From contig CM074141.1 in assembly GCA_037178625.1 (NCBI GenBank), positions 1,736,001 to 1,800,000 on the forward strand: a stretch of DNA of 64,000 nucleotides. The letters run 5' to 3'. How positions within the stretch are numbered: position 1 is the first letter of the stretch; each line of letters begins with the position of its first letter. The notes beneath the pieces are model-generated. The model saw only the letters and a program-made list of their open reading frames with translations, was not told the DNA's origin and did no database searches. Both the position numbers and the translations under genes were made by a program. Of this stretch, positions 22,171 to 30,675 are shown in pieces. The stretch comes from Skeletonema tropicum. Taxonomy: Eukaryota; Bacillariophyta; Thalassiosirophyceae; Thalassiosirales; Thalassiosiraceae.

Positions 22171-22923
22171 ATGGACCGAAAGCAACCCAATCAACCGAAC
22201 AAAAACTCTGAAAACGGTCGTCGCCAAAACCACCTATCGGAAAAAGGACGTGATGGTGGTAGAGGTGGACGAGGAGGAAGAGGAGGAGGACGAGGGGGTG
22301 GACGCTCCAGCGGGAAGGAGAGGCGTGGAACCAGTAAAGCACGACGTGAAGAAACTGGAAATCTCGTTACCCCCAAGGCGGAGGCGAAACCGAAAAGTTG
22401 GAATGAAGTGGTGAAGACTGGAACCAAAAGGTTGACAATCACTCCTATTCTAATGAAGTTTGAAAAGTCGGAAGACGTCAAAAATGTGATCGAGGAGGCG
22501 GGCACGGAAGCACCAGTATGGACAGTCCCTTCCCCGAAGAAGAAAGGATGTCAAGTGCAAAAGCAAACCGAAAAAGAAGGGAGTAAACCGGATGGCAACA
22601 AGAATAGGTATGAAGTGTTGAGTGAGGAAGAGGATGAGGAAGAAAAAGTCGAAGTCGAAGTAGTGAAAACAAAGGAGGGTAAGAAGGAAAGAAAAGGGAA
22701 AGAACAACAATCGAATCATCAACAAAGCGGACAGAAGGAGATTTCTAAGAGAAAGAAAAACTCCAAGAAAAAGGTGAACACACCGAAGCAGGATGATACG
22801 ATGACTGAAGAAAAATCGATTAAGTGGAAGGATAATACAACAAAACCACGAAATCAACAGAAGGGTGATAGTGGACCAGTAGAAGAGGCGCAACAGCAAG
22901 ACACTGGAATCAAGCCTGTGTAA
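22171..22923 (+). CDS. LINE ORF1: basic RGG-rich protein
   Basis: 250 aa from ATG 22171 (an upstream in-frame TTG at 22147 exists, but no ATG). Residues about 25-50 are an RGG/RG block (GGRGGRGGRGGGRGGGR), and the rest is a highly charged Lys/Glu-rich sequence with long KKE-type stretches, probably disordered or coiled coil. RGG boxes bind RNA, so an RNA-chaperone or ORF1p-like role in the retrotransposon particle is plausible; no RRM, CCHC or other folded domain was recognised. It is the first gene of the element, about 200 bp from its 5' end, and is followed by 448 bp of noncoding sequence before the next frame. Confidence 0.6.
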   Translation: MDRKQPNQPNKNSENGRRQNHLSEKGRDGGRGGRGGRGGGRGGGRSSGKERRGTSKARREETGNLVTPKAEAKPKSWNEVVKTGTKRLTITPILMKFEKSEDVKNVIEEAGTEAPVWTVPSPKKKGCQVQKQTEKEGSKPDGNKNRYEVLSEEEDEEEKVEVEVVKTKEGKKERKGKEQQSNHQQSGQKEISKRKKNSKKKVNTPKQDDTMTEEKSIKWKDNTTKPRNQQKGDSGPVEEAQQQDTGIKPV

Positions 22924-23371
22924 TAGTCAAGTAGCATACTACCTTTAGGTACGTATGTATCTGTGACCATACGGATACGTGCTCGCTAAGCTATCGCTTA
23001 TCGAGATCTCTATGCCTGACGCATGCCGCCTGGGATTCTGACTACGTGGAAGTAGTCAGCCTCGTGAATCGTTACTAAGGTTCTACGTCTTGGAATTAGT
23101 ACGATTCTGTCCTGTAGCTCCGAGTCCCTCATCTTCCATGAGCAAGCTCAACCGCTAGCAGCAGCTCTCTCCTTCGAAGAGCACACAACTACTCCAAATA
23201 CGTAAATTAATACTGTATTCATCGTCGTTGTCATTACACATCTATTAGCCTGTGTCATTATTTTAAAATAACAAGTGCTCTCGTCGACAAGCACCGCAGA
23301 AAGCTACCAGATACCTCGAAACGAGAAGAATCTTCCATCCTGGTGAAATATCAGAAGGACTGATCATTATC

Positions 23372-24436
23372 ATGTCGCAAAATGAATTAGCTTCGATTTA
23401 CTTGGCCTACAACACTCTCACCGAGGACAAACGGCCAAAAGAATCTCAGGTAACTCGTGGATACATCGAGGATAAAGACAAAGTCGTCTTTCCCATCTTT
23501 CCAGTTGCCAAGATTGCCAATGGTCGGAAATGGACTATCGATGGCGGATCAACTAATCATGCCAAAACTACGGTAACGTACTATTCCCTTCCACATAATG
23601 TTGGACAACACACCTACATGGTACTCAAACTCATTGAATATGAAAGTCTAATCTTCGAGCTTGGTTGGGACGATCACGAGAAGAAGCTCATGACTCAACT
23701 CATCTCCAATCAACGAAAAGCGTCCGAGCTAGAAGCCGACATCGCAAACAAATTCAACGGTATCACCGGTGATCCTCTCGCTAAGAAGGACATCGACGAA
23801 TTGAAAAAGACACTATCGCAGCATAAAAAGCAAATCAGCCATCATGTGAACGCTCTGAATGATAATGCAGATCGTGCAGGAGGTATGCTTGGAAAGCTCA
23901 TGGGTCATTTCGATAAGAAATTCGCTGTCATCATCGACAACTACTTCAATCAGGGTGCGCCGCACCAAGTGACGAAGTGGAGGGCAGTCAACCATGCATT
24001 TTGCAAGGACGCCATGGACTCTTCCAAAATAATGATCCCTCTGATGTCTTACACAGGGACGGTCTTCGATGACAAAGACGAAACATCAGACTACGTGATG
24101 TGTCGTAAAGCGATGCTCTGCACTCAAACAGAAACAGGGCCTCGTTTGAAAACTCTTAAGGATATTCTCAAGTGCGCTAATTTATTGTTAGTCGAGCAAC
24201 ATGGTTACGGCCTCGCGGAAGCAACCAGAAGCTACTTGGAATCCAACATTAAATTCCATCGTGCATTCACATGCAAGGAGTGGGTAGGGATGATCACAGC
24301 AATCAATCAATATCTACGTCTCCTTACCACCTACAAAGATGATGAACAGTACGCGGACAACGATAGTATTCCACGTGCCAACACATCCTCATGGATGCAG
24401 GCCTTCAGCATGCGGTACGACATATTGGGTACCTAG
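23372..24436 (+). CDS. LINE second ORF, unknown protein (gag-like?)
   Basis: 354 aa from ATG 23372. No family recognised. It has an N-terminal region with VVFPIFPVAKIANGRKWTI, a predicted helical/coiled segment around residues 110-165 (KKLMTQLISNQRKASELEAD ... KKTLSQHKKQISHH), and a C-terminal globular-looking part. Its position before the RT gene and its helical centre would suit an ORF1p or Gag-like structural protein; that is inference. It ends at TAG 24434-24436, while frame -1 is already open from 24367, overlapping by about 70 nt; no obvious slippery heptamer lies in the overlap. The separation from the RT frame may reflect frameshift expression or decay. Confidence 0.5.
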   Translation: MSQNELASIYLAYNTLTEDKRPKESQVTRGYIEDKDKVVFPIFPVAKIANGRKWTIDGGSTNHAKTTVTYYSLPHNVGQHTYMVLKLIEYESLIFELGWDDHEKKLMTQLISNQRKASELEADIANKFNGITGDPLAKKDIDELKKTLSQHKKQISHHVNALNDNADRAGGMLGKLMGHFDKKFAVIIDNYFNQGAPHQVTKWRAVNHAFCKDAMDSSKIMIPLMSYTGTVFDDKDETSDYVMCRKAMLCTQTETGPRLKTLKDILKCANLLLVEQHGYGLAEATRSYLESNIKFHRAFTCKEWVGMITAINQYLRLLTTYKDDEQYADNDSIPRANTSSWMQAFSMRYDILGT

Positions 24437-24819
24437 GGTCTCATGAGGCTGTGCACTCCGATCATTCAATGGCGTGGGTTGACTTTGATGAGAAATTGTT
24501 GTTCAGAGGCCTTATAAATCGCCCCCCAAATGCAATCAATAGGCAATTCACCCTACATCAAGAAGATAAGGTGGAGAAGTTCATGGACGAGCTAAGAAAA
24601 GGGATGGAGGACAAGAACATTCAACTTAAAGTTCCCATCCTAGTTGCGAAGTTCCATGAGGAAGGATGTACGACGGAGGCGAAGCGTGCATATAACGCAT
24701 TGGATAAGGAATATACTGATATCATCAGGGCAACTCTGAAAAAAGACATCACGTCGCCGATATGGGTACTTTCGCAGTCCGGAACTGACGTTGGCAGGGC
24801 AGAAAGTACTGCTGTATAA
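24391..24819 (+). CDS. LINE linking ORF between second ORF and RT
   Basis: 142 codons from ATG 24391 in the -1 frame relative to both neighbours. It overlaps the end of the preceding ORF by 46 nt and the start of the RT frame by about 80 nt (the RT frame is open from 24740). An A6 run at 24739-24744 stands at the start of this second overlap, a typical site of 1-nt indels. The protein is mostly helical in appearance with no recognised domain. Most likely it is the N-terminal part of the RT polyprotein, separated by a single frameshift; whether that is programmed or a mutation cannot be decided from one full-length copy. Confidence 0.4.
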   Translation: MDAGLQHAVRHIGYLGSHEAVHSDHSMAWVDFDEKLLFRGLINRPPNAINRQFTLHQEDKVEKFMDELRKGMEDKNIQLKVPILVAKFHEEGCTTEAKRAYNALDKEYTDIIRATLKKDITSPIWVLSQSGTDVGRAESTAV

Positions 24820-24823
24820 GGCA

Positions 24824-27800
24824 ATGTTGGACTGCCAGCGTAGGCGAGCACCCCCAAGTGTAGGACTGACCAAACTTGCAGCAAGACTTGGATATGATCT
24901 GACGAGTAATTACGAGCAGATGAAAGTTAAAGATTTGAAAGTAAAGGTCAGGGAAGCACGTAAAGAGCTATGGGAAATCCAGAAGGATTGTGCAGAAAAG
25001 AGGATTGGATGGCTCGAAGTTCAAGCTCAATCATCAGCAAGAAAAGATGGCGGAAATTGGGAAGCTAAAATGAACGCAATGATACGAACGACAAGAGCAG
25101 CATCAACGAATCGGAAGCTTAGTATCCTCACAAAAGGGCAACGTGTTGGACTTGATCGCATAGACGTCCCGAGCCATGAGTGGTTGTACTCTGAAGATAT
25201 GGAAGAATTGTACCATTATGATAAAGGAGTATTTGAAACGCATGCAGTCGTACAACAAACGTCTCAAGGAAAACCAATCATGGAAAAAGAATTCTATGCC
25301 CACCATTCATTGAAGGTACCGGATAAGAATGCATATCCCGTCAAAGTAATTGTCCGAGAAAATGGGACAAATGAGACACTGAAGATAGATGAGATAATTG
25401 ACAAATCACCGTTCCAATGGGAGGCAATTACATCCCAAACGGCTATCGAAGGTAAAATACTACAACGGAACAAACGGCATTTGCAACAGGTAGCAATGGA
25501 AGGGGGGCCATCGACTCAACCCCCAGTACAGCAATTGATAAGTGCGGAGGGAACTGAGGAGGTGAAGCAAATACTCGAAGGAAACTATCGAGTGGTAGAC
25601 CCAACCACGAACGAAGAAATGGAGATTAGTGATACTCTAGCAGCGTGGATGAGTCAACTCAAACAAACAGAAAAAGAAGTAGCAATGGAGGAAACCGTGG
25701 GCTCAATAACTTCTGCTCAACTGCAAGAGGCATTCCGAAAAGCCAAAGAAAAGACTGCTTCTAATGGAGACCTACATTATACGGTGTGGAAAGCTATGGT
25801 AGCTGACAATGAGTTTGCAGATTGGTTGTCGATAATGATCAGCCTGCCGTTTATATATGGTTTCGCCCCTGAACGATGGAAGAGTATGACGGATGTAATG
25901 CTGGAAAAGAAAAAAGGTAACCGGCAGATAAACCAACTCCGAATCATAGGGTTATTAGAAGCTGATTTCAACACGGCACTGAAATTTTTTGCAAGAGAGT
26001 TTTCAAAAAAGATGGAGTCTACTGGGGAGCTGTCAGACGAACAGTGGGGATCTCGGAAAGATAGAAACTCAATTGATGCAGCCATGATCAAATTGTTAAC
26101 ATTCGAAGCGGCACGAGCAAAGAAATCAACAATAGGCATGCTGTATTATGACTGTATAGCGTGTTATGATCGAATGCAGCCGTCATTGTCGAACATAGAA
26201 ATGGCGAAAAGGAACTTCAGTGACGGGATCTTGCGAGCAAGAGCGGAAGCACTACGTGGAATGAAACGCAATGTGAGAACCGGGCTCGGGGTATCGAATG
26301 ATATATACTCAGAAGAACCAGGGGATTATCAGATTTCAGGAGAGATCCAAGGAAAAGCAGACAATCCGGCGCTGTTTACGGCATGTAGTAGTGGGATCCT
26401 GAAAACGCACGCAGAATTGGCACCGGGCCTGGAATTACATGGTTGTTTCGGGGAACGGATGATGAAGCGTCATAACGTAAGCTACGTTGATGATAATGAT
26501 GGAAATGTCTCTGCAGATTACGACAGTGAACGGCCACTGGATGAACTGATCGAAAGGATGAAATTGAGCTCTACGATGTGGAATGAGGTCGTACGATATT
26601 CAGGCCAATCACTTGCCTACCACAAATGTGCGTGGCAGGCATTAGCGTGGCAAGTGGTACGAGGGGAACTAAAACCAATCATGGCAATAGATGAAACAAT
26701 CCTCCTGGAGGATCATAAAGGTGCCAAGTCAGTGATACAGTTTAAGTCACCAAATCAACCGAATAAAGGGTTGGGATACCACTTGTGCCCCGATGGGAAC
26801 CAGAAGCAAGAGTACGAGGTCATCATGGAGAAATTGAGGAGAATTTCCAAGTCTACGTCTTTGGGATTCTTGACAGCAAGTGAGACGAAGCAACTACTCT
26901 ACCAACGATTGATGCCAACATTGGATTACGTCCTCCACTTGACGTCATTCAGTAAGAAACAATGCAAAAAGATGGATACAATTGTACGGAATAACTTCCT
27001 CCCATATATGCACTTTAATAGGAACTCACCAGACGCAGTGCTCCGAGGTCCTATGGAGCAAGGAGGGATGGAAATCCCAGACATGTATTCGAGGCAAACT
27101 GAATTGCAGTCAGAGTATGTTGTCAAGCAGCTCCGAAATGGGAAGACATTGGCGGAGGATTTTCTCTTCACATTGGATGAATTGCAACTGCAGTCAGGCC
27201 TGATAACACCATTGTTTGAGTACAAAGAAAGGCTGACATATATGGACAATGGACTACTAGTGAGCTTGAAAAATCGATTAGCTGAGATAGATGCTACGAT
27301 ATGGATGGAAGATGCCACAATCCCAGCACTGCAGAGGGAAGGCGATCAATCAATTATGGAAGCATTTATTCGACGGAAAATAAAGCCATCGATATTGAGA
27401 AAGCTCAATGCAGTCCGTATCTATATGCGAGTGATCACATTAGCAGACCTAGTGGTTGAGAATGGAGAATATATCGGAAATACAACGCTGGGGGGCAATT
27501 TTGTAGCGGGATCTGATTGGAGATGGCCGCAAATTCCATGCCCTCCGAAGAAGTGGTTCTCCTTGTTTCGTAGGTGTATACGAGAAACATTCTGCAATAG
27601 ATTGGATAGTCGCCACCACCACACCAATTCAATGGAACTTGACATACCACTTGGAAAGTGGTTTCCGGTGAAACGGAACACATGGTATGACTGCTACCGA
27701 GGTAAGGGGGTGATCTACAAACGAGGAGAGACAGCCACTGGTGAAAGCTTTATTCAGAAGCTAACAGAACAACCAGTGCAAAGTGGGTTCTACAAATATG

Positions 27801-29650
27801 AATGTGATGTCAACGCTATACCGCTAGAGTGTTATCCGATGAAAATGACAGAGGTAGATGAGAGTGTATGGACTCGCCGTCCGTATCAGATGGCACAACA
27901 GCAACAGCAGGAAGCTAAGCCTCCGGGATACGTGACCGAAAATACACACCTACCAGGCACGGAAATGAAGCCAAAGAAGACAGGTAGTGATGGTTCTGTC
28001 CTTCGAGTGCACAATGTGGCAGCGGCAGCATGGATTATCCCAACTAATCAAAACGAGTATGTCAAGGCATGTTTTTTGATGACAAACGTCAGCTCAGTAA
28101 ACTCGTACCGAGCTGAATTGGAAGGGTTGTATCGAGCGCTGTATCACATACAATATCTTGGCATAGAATTGGGGCCAGACGACGATATTACTCAATGGTT
28201 TGATAATGAGTCAGGTGCTTTTACGAGTAATCGGCCAATGAAGACAGGACGGGACACAATACAACCTGAAGGAGATCTTTTGATGGCAATACAGCATCTA
28301 CGGCAGAAGTTACCATTTGGAGTAATTAGTCAGCACGTCCGGGGACACCAAGATACGGCCAAAAAGAAGACGGAACCGGACGAAAGTGACTGCGATTCAT
28401 TAGAAACCACGGAAAGCGCATTGGGAAAAGAGAAAGACTTGGATGGATTGGATGACAACGCTATGATCAACATTGCGTGCGACGAATTAGCGGGAGAAAC
28501 AACGGCAGCAGCCATTGAGAATCCCATCCAACTACCACCTGAGCAAGAAATATTACAGATGCCGTATGAGGGATCAAAAGCAGTTTTACGAATAGGGAAT
28601 AAGTGGATCACAGCTGGGATGCGAAGCCACGTCAACAAAGCGCGTCGTGAACCAATCCTCCGGAAATATATCAAGCGAAGACACGGATGGACGGACGAGC
28701 AATATGACAATGTGTATTGGATGACGATAGGGGAAGTGAGACGGAAAAGTACCCTTAGCCAGCAGCGATTTACCTGCAAACTAATGCATGGCCTCCTCCC
28801 AGTGAATCACGTGAAGCAACATGAAACGCAAGTATCGCAGTGTCCGAACTGTCGGCAGTGTGATGACGAAACAATAGCACACGTGTTTCAATGTTCCCAC
28901 CCGGATATGGCTGCGAAACGTGCTGCAATTATAGCAGCACTCCGGAAGAAAGGACTCTGGAAAATATCACGAAAAATACTACTCAGAGTGGCAAACTTGG
29001 TAGAACAATATGCAAACGGGGGCGAGATTCGAACCACATCAGAAGACCCGAGGATCCAGGAAGCACTGGAAGCACAACGTGACCTCGGGTGGGATGACTT
29101 CTTCAGAGGATATCTGGTAAAAGAATGGTATCAAGCATTGGAGAGTACTCATCATGGGGACGCCCACCAGCAGTTTTATCAACTCCAAAAATTGATCTGG
29201 TATGAAGTTGCACTACCGCAGTGGCATGAGCGAAACAGACTAGCTCATGGAACTCAGTCATTTGACAAGCAAATAGAGAGTGCACATTTAGCAGAGCAAT
29301 TGGTATGGTACAGTCAACATCGAGAGGAGATGCCGCCAGGCTTTCACCAACGGTGGGCAAATCATAGTATTGACGAAATAAGCAATATGGATTTGGCTAC
29401 TAGGCGAATGTGGGTGCATCACCTCAAGATAGGCAGGCAAGCGGTCGAGATGCGAGCAGAACAGCGGAAGAAAAGTCAACGAACTTTATCGTTCTACTTA
29501 AATGCATTTGGCCCACCATTACCGCCACCTCAGCGGCAACGTGTGGCTGATGAAGCCGAGGAACACGCAAATAGAGTAGTATTGTATCGTGAGGAGGGAC
29601 AGCCGACAATAGACGCAGTCCTCAATGAACTCGAGGAATCGACGACGTAA
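24824..29650 (+). CDS. LINE reverse transcriptase / RNase H polyprotein
   Basis: 1,608 aa from the first ATG in the frame (24824; the frame itself opens at 24740). RT core: QWGSRKDRNSIDAAMIKL, GMLYYDCIACYDRM (motif A), QGKADNPALF (motif B), SYVDDNDG (motif C, catalytic DD, near residue 555). RNase H near residues 1050-1185: TGSDGSVL, SYRAELEGLY, WFDNESGAF, and QHVRGHQD. Near residue 1340 is CPNCRQC ... ETIAHVFQC, the zinc-binding CCHC typical of LINE reverse transcriptases (zf-RVT type), then a C-terminal domain with a W..FFRGYL..EW pattern and WHERNRLAHG. The enzyme would copy element RNA at the nicked target. An endonuclease domain is not evident; the C-terminal region after the CCHC could hide one. 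Confidence 0.8.
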   Translation: MLDCQRRRAPPSVGLTKLAARLGYDLTSNYEQMKVKDLKVKVREARKELWEIQKDCAEKRIGWLEVQAQSSARKDGGNWEAKMNAMIRTTRAASTNRKLSILTKGQRVGLDRIDVPSHEWLYSEDMEELYHYDKGVFETHAVVQQTSQGKPIMEKEFYAHHSLKVPDKNAYPVKVIVRENGTNETLKIDEIIDKSPFQWEAITSQTAIEGKILQRNKRHLQQVAMEGGPSTQPPVQQLISAEGTEEVKQILEGNYRVVDPTTNEEMEISDTLAAWMSQLKQTEKEVAMEETVGSITSAQLQEAFRKAKEKTASNGDLHYTVWKAMVADNEFADWLSIMISLPFIYGFAPERWKSMTDVMLEKKKGNRQINQLRIIGLLEADFNTALKFFAREFSKKMESTGELSDEQWGSRKDRNSIDAAMIKLLTFEAARAKKSTIGMLYYDCIACYDRMQPSLSNIEMAKRNFSDGILRARAEALRGMKRNVRTGLGVSNDIYSEEPGDYQISGEIQGKADNPALFTACSSGILKTHAELAPGLELHGCFGERMMKRHNVSYVDDNDGNVSADYDSERPLDELIERMKLSSTMWNEVVRYSGQSLAYHKCAWQALAWQVVRGELKPIMAIDETILLEDHKGAKSVIQFKSPNQPNKGLGYHLCPDGNQKQEYEVIMEKLRRISKSTSLGFLTASETKQLLYQRLMPTLDYVLHLTSFSKKQCKKMDTIVRNNFLPYMHFNRNSPDAVLRGPMEQGGMEIPDMYSRQTELQSEYVVKQLRNGKTLAEDFLFTLDELQLQSGLITPLFEYKERLTYMDNGLLVSLKNRLAEIDATIWMEDATIPALQREGDQSIMEAFIRRKIKPSILRKLNAVRIYMRVITLADLVVENGEYIGNTTLGGNFVAGSDWRWPQIPCPPKKWFSLFRRCIRETFCNRLDSRHHHTNSMELDIPLGKWFPVKRNTWYDCYRGKGVIYKRGETATGESFIQKLTEQPVQSGFYKYECDVNAIPLECYPMKMTEVDESVWTRRPYQMAQQQQQEAKPPGYVTENTHLPGTEMKPKKTGSDGSVLRVHNVAAAAWIIPTNQNEYVKACFLMTNVSSVNSYRAELEGLYRALYHIQYLGIELGPDDDITQWFDNESGAFTSNRPMKTGRDTIQPEGDLLMAIQHLRQKLPFGVISQHVRGHQDTAKKKTEPDESDCDSLETTESALGKEKDLDGLDDNAMINIACDELAGETTAAAIENPIQLPPEQEILQMPYEGSKAVLRIGNKWITAGMRSHVNKARREPILRKYIKRRHGWTDEQYDNVYWMTIGEVRRKSTLSQQRFTCKLMHGLLPVNHVKQHETQVSQCPNCRQCDDETIAHVFQCSHPDMAAKRAAIIAALRKKGLWKISRKILLRVANLVEQYANGGEIRTTSEDPRIQEALEAQRDLGWDDFFRGYLVKEWYQALESTHHGDAHQQFYQLQKLIWYEVALPQWHERNRLAHGTQSFDKQIESAHLAEQLVWYSQHREEMPPGFHQRWANHSIDEISNMDLATRRMWVHHLKIGRQAVEMRAEQRKKSQRTLSFYLNAFGPPLPPPQRQRVADEAEEHANRVVLYREEGQPTIDAVLNELEESTT

Positions 29651-30675
29651 ACAACCGTATGGTTGAACTAATCCTGGCCAGGAGACTATTTAGGTCTTCT
29701 GGCTTGGAGTGCGATCTGAGAAACAGTTGTGGGGGCAGTATAGAGTACTATCAATGCTACCGACACAGCACACATGTTGGTTAGTCATAATTTCGCCCCT
29801 AGAGGGCTAATCAGACGTACTTTAAAATTTCTGTTATATTATTATCATTGACCGAAACGACGCCTTGGTGCTACTGGCTACATGTGCTCTGCGGCGGAGG
29901 GGATGAAAATCACCATTGCTATTGTGGCGGTCAAACGTCTCTTTCTGCTGAATATGGCGAGCCGCCGATAGAACCATTGATTTCAGCGTCAAAAAATGGT
30001 CTACAACCTACATTGTTACTTTGGAATGTCGACATTTAGGTGTGTAATGAGGGTAGTAGGAGGGAGGCCGTCATGGTGCGGCTCTTTTTTTGTGTCGCAA
30101 ATTGTGATTTTAGATTTGCGGCGAATGGCGCCGGTGCGGCGAATAGCGCGCCGACTAGCTATGTAGGGTCTCTGCACACGTGCAGAGTCCCTCTGGAGAG
30201 GACTCCCACGTGTGACAGAAGATCCTATGTAGGGTGTTGATGAAAGATGTCAGGATGTCGCTTCGTATAAAGGCCGTGCGCCGCGCCAAAATCTTCGTTT
30301 TTTGGAACCGGAGCCTTTTTTCAATTTTTTTTGTGGGAGGGGCTAACGTTGGGCACGGCTTTTCTGGGCACGGGTTGGGCACGCCCTATGATGTGACGAT
30401 TCTGCCACGTCACCATATGTACCACGCTCTCCCACCACCCCTTCTTTCCACCACAAGCCCCGCACACAGTCAAAGTTAGATACCCCAGTAACTACATCAT
30501 AAGCCATAAAGTCACCGCGGCAACACCAACTAGCATAAATCATAGTCACTACAGCAAAACACTACCGCTCATTCCACTTTCGTCGTCAGATTTTTTCGTA
30601 TTCTTGCCGCTGCTTCAATAATTGGTCATCTACGACCTATCGAATTTACACACAACATACCTTACAAACAAATCA

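Larger units (their letters stand above)
21975..29844 (+). mobile_element. LINE-like non-LTR retrotransposon, apparently full length
   Basis: 7,870 bp bounded by a perfect 17-bp target duplication TCATTGACCGAAACGAC (21958-21974 and 29845-29861). The empty site is seen in the intact W copy (about 39352-39370, inverted). No LTRs; the 3' end is ...TTCTGTTATATTATTAT, a short T/A-rich microsatellite-like tail instead of poly(A). Two 5'-truncated relatives with the same tail occur at 36893-37030 and 38488-43130, typical of target-primed reverse transcription. It encodes a basic RGG-rich protein, a second unknown protein, and an RT-RNase H-zinc-finger protein. No AP-endonuclease domain was seen. Confidence 0.85.
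20780..30159. mobile_element. DNA element W, copy 1, interrupted by the LINE
   Basis: Ends are GCTAGTC...GACTAGC with a 2-bp TA duplication (20778-20779 and 30160-30161). Subterminal GC-rich blocks such as CGCCGCATGCGGCG (a 14-bp palindrome) and CGCCATTCGCCGCA are present at both ends. Without the LINE it is about 1.5 kb and nearly identical to the uninterrupted, inverted copy at 39058-40550, which proves the boundaries. It contains only short open frames (such as one beginning MEIFLTRLHRFDML, 109 codons in the intact copy) that I do not recognise, so it is probably non-autonomous. The 2-bp TA/AT duplication recalls Tc1/mariner-type elements, but that assignment is weak. Confidence 0.75.
19471..30236. 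mobile_element. DNA transposon Y (Mutator-like by 9-bp TSD), hosting W and the LINE
   Basis: Flanked by the 9-bp duplication TTGATGAAA (19462-19470 and 30237-30245); the empty site is 62743-62751. The inverted ends begin CACCCTACATAGGATCTTC and are about 85 bp, rich in internal palindromes (for example CTCAGCACATGTGCTGAG at the left end). The right inverted repeat is split by element W; when W is removed, the repeat continues into TTATTTTGG, matching the left end. Y alone is about 1.4 kb, with no transposase, so it is non-autonomous. Two direct repeats of about 75 bp (near 19917 and 20092, sharing CCATGGCGAGGT and GGCAGGGTAACATC) lie inside. Confidence 0.8.

Noticed and set aside
22450..22899. 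149-codon minus-strand hydrophobic frame opposite LINE ORF1
   Set aside because: It is the complement of Lys/Glu codons (Phe/Leu-rich) and not a membrane protein gene.
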